Shown piece by piece: positions 59,113 to 64,000 of a stretch of 64,000 nucleotides of DNA. This DNA is from Micromonospora sp. U21. Its GTDB lineage: Bacteria; Actinomycetota; Actinomycetes; Mycobacteriales; Micromonosporaceae. Location of the stretch: positions 61,689-125,688 of the forward strand of contig NZ_JAGPYK010000015.1 of the NCBI RefSeq assembly GCF_018070045.1, read 5' to 3'. Position numbers and translations under genes: made by a program. Under the pieces are notes generated by a model. It searched no databases. It was not told the origin of the DNA and was given only the letters and a program-made list of their open reading frames with translations. How positions within the stretch are numbered: the first letter of the stretch is position 1; every line of letters starts with the position of its first letter.

Positions 59113-59481
59113 CAGCTCCAGGATCGCCCGGGTCGCCTCGAACCAGCGGTCCAGCCAGCCCGGCGGCGGCACGCTGCCCTTCGGCGGCAGCTCCATCAGC
59201 AGGCCGCGCAGCAACGGGTGGTCAGCCAGCGACCCGGTAGGCTCCATCGGCCAGCCGCTCGGCGGGAAGGACGGCTCGACCAGTGGGTTCGGGTCCAGTG
59301 AGGGCAGGGAGAGCGGCGTGTCGCTCGCCTCGGCCGCCGGAGCCTCCCGCCCGCTCATCTCCTGGTCGGTCGAGACCACCTCGGTCAGTACGGTGTCCCG
59401 ACGCGCCCCGCGGTACTTGCCACCGAACCGCTCCGGCTTGCCCGGACCGTTGGTGAGGTTGTCTGACCCGATCGTCGTCAT
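59080..59481 (-). CDS. Conserved-looking hypothetical acidic protein
   Basis: 133 residues, soluble, Pro/Glu/Leu-rich. The C-terminus (PPGWLDRWFEATRAILELLYVQGSGR) looks like an amphipathic helix, the N-terminus is disordered (TTIGSDNLTNGPGKPERFGGKYRGARRD in part). No domain recognised. Overlaps the converging membrane protein gene at their 3' ends. Confidence 0.6.
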   Translation of the reverse strand: MTTIGSDNLTNGPGKPERFGGKYRGARRDTVLTEVVSTDQEMSGREAPAAEASDTPLSLPSLDPNPLVEPSFPPSGWPMEPTGSLADHPLLRGLLMELPPKGSVPPPGWLDRWFEATRAILELLYVQGSGRSR

Positions 59482-59654
59482 CCGTCTCGCCTGCCTCGCT
59501 GGGTTGCGGATCGGTGCGGCGGGTCGTCGTCGGCCAGCGCCGTACCGACGGGTTCAACGAGACGGACCCGCTGTGGCGACGGGATTCCCGATGGAACCTC
59601 GCCGACCGCACCTCCGCGCGGCGAGCGGGGCCCGGCCAGCCCGGCCACGCGAAG

Positions 59655-59684
59655 GTCCCCGTCCGGTCGGGACCGGACGGGGAC
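59655..59684. terminator. Terminator after the DUF397 gene
   Basis: GTCCCCGTCCGGTC (59655-59668) and GACCGGACGGGGAC (59671-59684) form a perfect 14-bp stem 18 nt past the minus-strand stop. Between 59482 and 59701 I see no other feature. Confidence 0.8.
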
Positions 59685-59701
59685 GTCACGTGACCGCTCG
59701 G

Positions 59702-59929
59702 TCAGGCCGAGCCGAACGCACCACCTCTGGTGCCGGCGACGAAGGCATGCCAGTCACCCGGGGCGAAGACCAGGGCCGGGCCGGCCTTGTCCTTCGAGTC
59801 CCGCACTCCGACCGCCCCGGTCACGTACGCCACCTCCACGCAGTTGTCACAGTTCGGCCCGCTCTTCGAGCTCTTGAACCACGTTGCCTGCGTCAGGTCC
59901 ACGGGGAACCCCTTGGTCGCCATTTCCAC
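59702..59929 (-). CDS. DUF397 domain protein
   Basis: 75 residues from the GTG at 59929 (GAGGAG 5 nt upstream). DLTQATWFKSSKSGPNCDNCVEVAY and VGVRDSKDKAGPALVFAPGDWHAFV (in part) are the DUF397 signature. In Streptomyces, DUF397 proteins work with the XRE/DUF5753 regulator encoded next to them and modulate development or antibiotic genes (WhiJ/AbaA-type loci). Its start lies 37 bp inside the upstream regulator gene, so the pair is coupled. Confidence 0.92.
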   Translation of the reverse strand: MEMATKGFPVDLTQATWFKSSKSGPNCDNCVEVAYVTGAVGVRDSKDKAGPALVFAPGDWHAFVAGTRGGAFGSA

Positions 59930-60774
59930 AACGGCTCCTCTGCCAGTTTTGCGATGTGTGCGACGGACTCCTCCGGACGAATGGCCGCGGCGCGGATGTG
60001 ATCGAAGATGAAGCTGTACTTCTGTAGTTCGTCGCTCTTCTCAAGGAAAAGCCCACCCGTGGCGTTCTCCGCGTACACGACATCCGGATCACCGGGCTCG
60101 GGGAAGCTGAGGATCGTGAAGGTGCCGTCCATGCCGGCGTGCGCACCCACCTCGAAAGGCAGGATCTGCAACGTCACGTTCGGCAACTCGGCCACTTCGA
60201 CCAACCGCTTGAGCTGGCCACGCATCACCTCGTCCCCACCCACCGGCCTGCTTACCACCGCCTCATCGAGCACCACCCACAGATCGACCGGATCGTCCTG
60301 AGTCAGCAACGACTGACGACCGAGGCGGACACGGACACGTTGTGCGACCTGGTCCGGGGTGAAGTCCGGCCGAGCGGCGCGGATCATCGCCCCGGCGTAC
60401 TCCTCGGTCTCCAACAGACCGGGCACCACCTGCTGCTCGTACGCCCGGATCGAACTCGCCGCGGCCTCCAGCCCGACGTACGCGCCGACGAGCACGGTGC
60501 TGTACGGGTGCCACCAGCCCTTCTGCCGGGCCTCCCGGGCGATCTGCACGAGTTCGTCGCTCTCGGCACCGACCACGCCGTAAATCCGCAGCATGTCCCG
60601 GACGTCGCGCGGGGTGGCCGTGGTGTGCCCGGTCTCGATCCGGGAGACCTTCGACGCCGAGCACTCCAACTGCTCGGCGACGACTTCGATGGTGATCCCG
60701 GCGGATTCCCGCTGGCGGCGTAGCTCGGCACCGAGCCGCCGCCGCCGGATGGTGGGGCTGCGCCGCTCACTCAT
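59893..60774 (-). CDS. XRE-family regulator with DUF5753 (WhiJ-like)
   Basis: 293 residues. Helix-turn-helix ~15-70 (LGAELRRQRESAGITIEVVAEQLECSASKVSRIETG, in part), then the DUF5753 domain with AYVGLEAAASSIRAYEQQVVPGLLETEEYA (in part), RQSLLT and LPFEVGAHAGMDGTFTILSFPEP. DUF5753 is thought to bind a ligand or the DUF397 partner. Paired with the DUF397 gene downstream. Nested palindromes with ACTTGCA half-sites lie ~250 bp upstream. Confidence 0.92.
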   Translation of the reverse strand: MSERRSPTIRRRRLGAELRRQRESAGITIEVVAEQLECSASKVSRIETGHTTATPRDVRDMLRIYGVVGAESDELVQIAREARQKGWWHPYSTVLVGAYVGLEAAASSIRAYEQQVVPGLLETEEYAGAMIRAARPDFTPDQVAQRVRVRLGRQSLLTQDDPVDLWVVLDEAVVSRPVGGDEVMRGQLKRLVEVAELPNVTLQILPFEVGAHAGMDGTFTILSFPEPGDPDVVYAENATGGLFLEKSDELQKYSFIFDHIRAAAIRPEESVAHIAKLAEEPLWKWRPRGSPWT

Positions 60775-61399
60775 GGCGCTCCCCGGTCACTGGTCCCCGC
60801 CGCTGGCTGCTCGACCCCACTCGGGCTACCTCCGGTCGACGCGCCACTGGCTGCCGCCCGCCGGGGGCGCGACCGTCGACCGGCGAGCGTTCGCGGCGAA
60901 GGGGGTGGTGCCGGTCATCGGCCGGCCGCGACGGGCGAAACCGGCCCTCAGTGTGCCGCCCGGACACGGATGGCTTCAAGCGCCGCTTTGCGGAAGGGAC
61001 TCACGTATCGGCAAAAGTCGACGTGCAACTTGCATGAAGCACGTCCCTGATGCACTCTGTCCGTATGGCACGGATCACTCAGCGTCTCCGTCCGGTCCCC
61101 CGGTGTGGTGATCCCACCGACCCCGGGAAGCCGGGCACGACGCGGGCCCGGCCGGCGACACCGAGAGCTGCTCCGGGGTGAGGACCCCGCCGCTGCAAGC
61201 CAGCCGGCTGCGGCGGCGGGCGCGGTTCCCGGAAGCAGCCGGGTGATGGTCGGGTGGCGGCACGCCACCAGCGCAGTACGGCCCGACCACCACCACCCGC
61301 ACCACCGGTCCACGAGGCGCGACCCCGTCACCGGGCCGAGACGTTCCCCCGATCAGTCACCGCCGGCACGCCTGCCGGCCGACCTTCCCAGGAGCCCAT
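60775..61399. promoter_or_regulatory. Intergenic control region with nested palindromes
   Basis: No gene seen in this 625-bp gap between the XRE gene and the gene at 61400. ACGTGC (61021-61026) and GCACGT (61039-61044) enclose TGCAACTTGCA (61024-61034), itself palindromic around a central C. The AT-richer stretch 60990-61070 likely holds promoters. ACTTGCA is shared with the palindrome at 5286-5297. Confidence 0.5.
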
Positions 61400-61684
61400 G
61401 TGCTTCCCCGCTCCGGTGACGTACTGCACGTGACTCGCGCGGCGAGTGTCCAGTTCCTCAGGCCCATCAAGTTCCGGGTGATCCGGGTGCTCGACTGGCC
61501 AACCTACGACGGTTGGCTCTGGCTCGACGGCTACGAGTTGAACACCGCGGGCGACGCGGTCACCCGTCGGTCGATCTTCGTCCAGCGGGACGGGCTGCAA
61601 CAGGTGCACGCCGCACCGGAGCCCCGCCCGCACACCGTACGGAGCCGGCGACCGGTCGTCCGTACGCCGGTCCGGGTGGGCTGA
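61400..61684 (+). CDS. Conserved hypothetical small protein
   Basis: 94 residues from the GTG at 61400, with GGAG 5 nt upstream. The core VLHVTRAASVQFLRPIKFRVIRVLDWPTYDGWLWLDGYELN (in part) looks like a small beta-rich domain that I believe recurs in actinobacteria without known function; the C-terminus is basic. An ATG two bases earlier (61398) opens an 11-codon peptide (MCFPAPVTYCT) in another frame that overlaps this start, which could matter for initiation. Confidence 0.65.
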   Translation: MLPRSGDVLHVTRAASVQFLRPIKFRVIRVLDWPTYDGWLWLDGYELNTAGDAVTRRSIFVQRDGLQQVHAAPEPRPHTVRSRRPVVRTPVRVG

Positions 61685-61782
61685 CCAACGCGATCCGCCG
61701 CCGGTGGGCGTGCCAGCGCCATAGAATTGGTACGCCCACCCCGGCACCGTTCCACCCGCGCGTCCAGGGCCCTGAGCCTGGG

Positions 61783-62229
61783 ATGGTCATGGTCAATCAG
61801 CCCGCCATGCGGCGGCACCACCGCTCCCGTACCGCCTACGCTTTTGGACTGCTCGCCCTGCTCGGGGCCGTGACCATGCTCGTGGTCCTGGCCCGCGACC
61901 CGGCGCTGTCGTCCACCCGGCTGACCACTCCGGTGCCGGCACCGGAAATCACCGTGGTCGACGCCGACCCACCGACGGACGACGAACCCGGCTGGTTCGA
62001 CACCCACGCCCCTGACGGCCGCGCCGACGCGATCGACCCGACCGGCCCGGCGACCGGGGCCGGCGCCGGCGGCGGTCAGTCCGACGGGCGGCAGGAGATC
62101 ACCGAAGCCGGTCCGGCACGGCACACCGCGACGGACGTCCGCCGCTCGCTGTTCTGGTCCGGGATCTTCGGCCTCACCATCTCGCTGGTCGGCCTCGGCC
62201 TGGTCGGCACCCGCCGCCGGATGTGGTGA
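61783..62229 (+). CDS. Hypothetical membrane protein with two terminal helices
   Basis: 148 residues from the ATG at 61783 (a second in-frame ATG is at 61789). Helices near residues 20-40 (AYAFGLLALLGAVTMLVVLA) and 120-140 (LFWSGIFGLTISLVGLGLVG) flank an acidic Gly/Asp/Pro-rich extracytoplasmic loop. No known domain. Convergent with the PASTA gene (11-nt gap). Confidence 0.65.
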   Translation: MVMVNQPAMRRHHRSRTAYAFGLLALLGAVTMLVVLARDPALSSTRLTTPVPAPEITVVDADPPTDDEPGWFDTHAPDGRADAIDPTGPATGAGAGGGQSDGRQEITEAGPARHTATDVRRSLFWSGIFGLTISLVGLGLVGTRRRMW

Positions 62230-62240
62230 GCACCGGTCAG

Positions 62241-63140
62241 TCACGGCGTGCGCGTCACCGTCGGGCTCGGCCTGGCCGGGCTGGTCCCGGTCGAGGGCCG
62301 GGCCTGGGAGACGACCAGCAGCACCTCCTCGTCGGTGGGCACGGTGCTGCCGGAATCCGGTTCGGTGCCCACCACCGTCCCCGGTGGCAGCTCGGACGGG
62401 CGGTACACCACCCGGTAGCTCAGGCCGAGCCGGTCCAGCAGCCCTTCCGCGGTGGCCTGCGGCAGACCGGCAAGTGGCGGCACCGGCACCGCGGCCGCCG
62501 CCGTGGTGGCCGCCGGGCTGCTCGGCGCCGCGCTGGTCGGCGCCGCCGAGGTCGGGGCCGCGCTGGTCGGTGCGGCGCTGGTCGGTGCGGCGCTGGTGGC
62601 ACCGGGCGGCGGTAGCGACGGAGTGGACCCCGGATCGTCGTCCCGGTCGGAGTCCTGCGCGGCGAGCGCCACCCACAGCGCGGCGCCGAGCAGCCCGGCG
62701 AGCAGGAGCGCGAGCACTCCCCAGAGGATCGGCAGCCACCAGCGTCGGCCACCCTGTTCCTCGGCGTACCACTCTCCGGAGGGCTCGGCCGGTCGGGGCG
62801 CCCGTACCTCCGCCCGCCCGGACCACGGCGCCGGGCTCACCCGCTCGGCAGGCATCCGCGCGGTCGGGTCGACCGGTGTGCCCGGCTGCGCCAGCGCGGC
62901 ACGGTCGATCGGCATGGTCTGGTCGGGCGACGCAGCGGGACCCGTCGCGGCACGGTCGATCGGCGCGGTCTCATCCGGCGACGCGGCACGGTCGATCGGC
63001 ATGGTCTCGTCGGGTGACGCGGTGGTAGGGGTGACGGGTCCGGGCGACGGTGGCGGCTCCGGCCGGTCGGCGGTGGGGGGTAGCGGGCGCGTCCGGTCGT
63101 CGTGCTCCCCGGCGGGCGGCTCCTGGCGGTCGTCGCTCAT
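62241..63140 (-). CDS. PASTA-domain single-pass membrane protein
   Basis: 299 residues from the ATG at 63140. A disordered N-terminal half with three copies of ASPDETMPIDRA-like 12-mers, one helix (LPILWGVLALLLAGLLGAALWVALA, in part), a TSAAP-repeat linker, and one C-terminal PASTA domain (VPVPPLAGLPQATAEGLLDRLGLSYRVVYR in part, VVGTEPDSGSTVPTDEEVLLVVS). No kinase domain: a non-catalytic PASTA protein that may sense wall fragments or anchor near PknB. Downstream of the next, truncated PASTA gene in the same orientation. Confidence 0.85.
   Translation of the reverse strand: MSDDRQEPPAGEHDDRTRPLPPTADRPEPPPSPGPVTPTTASPDETMPIDRAASPDETAPIDRAATGPAASPDQTMPIDRAALAQPGTPVDPTARMPAERVSPAPWSGRAEVRAPRPAEPSGEWYAEEQGGRRWWLPILWGVLALLLAGLLGAALWVALAAQDSDRDDDPGSTPSLPPPGATSAAPTSAAPTSAAPTSAAPTSAAPSSPAATTAAAAVPVPPLAGLPQATAEGLLDRLGLSYRVVYRPSELPPGTVVGTEPDSGSTVPTDEEVLLVVSQARPSTGTSPARPSPTVTRTP
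62527..62601 (-). repeat. 15-bp tandem repeat (TSAAP) in the PASTA gene
   Basis: About five units encode TSAAP in the linker between membrane helix and PASTA domain; units differ slightly at third positions. Confidence 0.85.
62898..63020 (-). repeat. 36-bp repeats in the PASTA gene
   Basis: Three 36-bp units (62898-62933, 62949-62984, 62985-63020), the first set apart by 15 bp, encode ASPD(E/Q)T(M/A)PIDRA in the cytoplasmic tail. The same unit length as the unrelated repeat at window start. Confidence 0.85.
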
Positions 63141-63355
63141 CGCACGTCCTTTCCCGAACCGGGCGGGCGCCATGGCCCTCGACCGCCAACCTAACCGCCC
63201 GCACGGTCATCGGCCGGGATCAGCGGCCCGAACCGCCCGGCCCGGTCGGGCACCGAGGGATGCCCGGCATTCGCCCGCCGCTGAGGGCCGGACTCCGGGG
63301 CGGGATCGCTTGTACGCGCCAGATCAGCGGTGGAGATGGGTTCGCGGACCGGAGA

Positions 63356-64000
63356 TCAGAGAGGCGGATTCGTGCCCTGCAGGCTCGGCGGCGTCGCGCC
63401 GCACCAGATGCTGACCTCGTCGTTCCAGCGGGCCGAGCCGTCCTCGGCCGGTTCCTGCCGGCTCACCTTGCCACTGCGGCCGCTGCGGTAGCGCGGGTAG
63501 AGCCCCTCGTCGACCAGGTCGTCGGCGGCCTTCGCGCAGTCGTCGCCGACCACGTCCGGCACCTCGGCCTCGGGCGGCGGACCGGCAATCCGCAGTTGCA
63601 CGGTGGCGCCCCGGGCCACCTCCGTGCCGACGGCGGGCGAGGTGCTCTCGACCGTACGACCGGTGCCGGTGCCGAAGACCAGCCGCCAGCCCAGCCGCTG
63701 CTTGCGCAGGGCGTCCCGGGCCTCGACGAAATCGGTGCCGACCACCGGGGGCACGGTCAGTCCGGTCCCCTTGGTCGCGGTGGCGGAGGTCCGGGGGGCG
63801 GAGGGTGTGGTCCGGCCGGTGCTCGGCCGGGGTGCGGTGGCCCGTCCGGTCGGCGTACGGGTCGCCGTCGCCACCGCCAACGGATCCGCCGGAGGCGCCT
63901 CGCCCTCGCCGGCCAGCAGCCAGCCACCGGTCGCACCGACCGCGGCGAGGAGCACAGCGACCAGCCCGCCACCCAGCAGCACGCTGGCCCGGCCCGCACC
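63356..64000 (-). CDS. PASTA-domain protein, 5' end outside window
   Basis: The frame is open to the window edge. Visible from the membrane helix (LLGGGLVAVLLAAVGATGGWLLAG): a Thr/Pro/Arg-rich linker, one PASTA domain (TVPPVVGTDFVEARDALRKQRLGWRLVFG, in part; TEVARGATVQLRIAG) and a C-terminal PASTA-like segment with two cysteines (VPDVVGDDCAKAADDLVDEG; VSIWCGA). The missing N-terminus could be a kinase domain or a short cytoplasmic tail; this cannot be decided here. The gap 63141-63355 contains no gene; promoter elements for the PASTA gene at 62241-63140 probably lie there. Confidence 0.75.
   Translation of the reverse strand, partial: GAGRASVLLGGGLVAVLLAAVGATGGWLLAGEGEAPPADPLAVATATRTPTGRATAPRPSTGRTTPSAPRTSATATKGTGLTVPPVVGTDFVEARDALRKQRLGWRLVFGTGTGRTVESTSPAVGTEVARGATVQLRIAGPPPEAEVPDVVGDDCAKAADDLVDEGLYPRYRSGRSGKVSRQEPAEDGSARWNDEVSIWCGATPPSLQGTNPPL

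Noticed and set aside
62898..63020. Second possible CRISPR-like repeat
   Set aside because: Contiguous coding repeats without unique spacers inside the PASTA gene.

Overview
The window is high-GC actinobacterial DNA. Gene content, very GC-rich third codon positions, frequent GTG starts, 4-nt stop/start overlaps and dispersed GGGCCC hairpins fit a Micromonosporaceae chromosome (Micromonospora-like); this assignment is an inference, since there is no rRNA or taxonomic marker. The conserved block crgA, DUF881, sortase, trpG, then pknB-pknA-pbpA-rodA-pstP-fhaB-fhaA is the cell-wall and cell-division locus that actinobacteria keep near the replication origin (M. tuberculosis Rv0011c to Rv0020c has the same logic).

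Layout. 0-16.4 kb is mostly housekeeping: a truncated LppU-like membrane protein with 36-bp repeats, an NHLRC2-like thioredoxin/NHL protein, the pxpBCA 5-oxoprolinase operon, a TrhA/hemolysin III protein, a SixA-like phosphatase between two DUF6458 paralogs, a FadE5-like acyl-CoA dehydrogenase, a SpoIIE-type phosphatase, an RlpA-like protein and several small enzymes. 17.18-19.02 kb is a small integrated element in tRNA-Gly(CCC): the 3' half of the tRNA is duplicated, both ends carry paired arm-type repeats, and no integrase gene lies inside. 19.3-31 kb holds secreted cell-wall enzymes (a metalloprotease, two NlpC/P60 proteins, one behind a c-di-AMP ydaO riboswitch, and an amidase), dcd, two CNNM/CBS membrane proteins and a large Fe-S oxidoreductase whose upstream palindrome matches the one before the acyl-CoA dehydrogenase.

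31.3-54.1 kb is the division/Ser-Thr kinase locus, but trpG and pknB, normally convergent neighbours, are separated by about 9 kb of cargo: a PGRP-amidase/DUF1906 protein with a Tat-exported M15-like pseudoenzyme, a four-gene lipoprotein/adaptor/ATPase/permease operon with a peptidoglycan-binding domain in the adaptor, and a small secreted protein. At the far end of the cargo (44.0-44.3 kb) lie degraded pieces of pknB and trpG fused together, a scar of duplication or insertion. After fhaA come tRNA-Leu(CAG), an epimerase/glycosyltransferase pair, a subtilisin with a P-domain, an XRE/DUF397 regulator pair and PASTA proteins, the last cut by the window edge.

The dominant theme is building, cutting and sensing the cell wall: PASTA kinases and their phosphatase and FHA readers, RodA/PBP synthesis, CrgA, sortase, NlpC/P60 hydrolases under c-di-AMP control, and the cargo module that appears to act on peptidoglycan.
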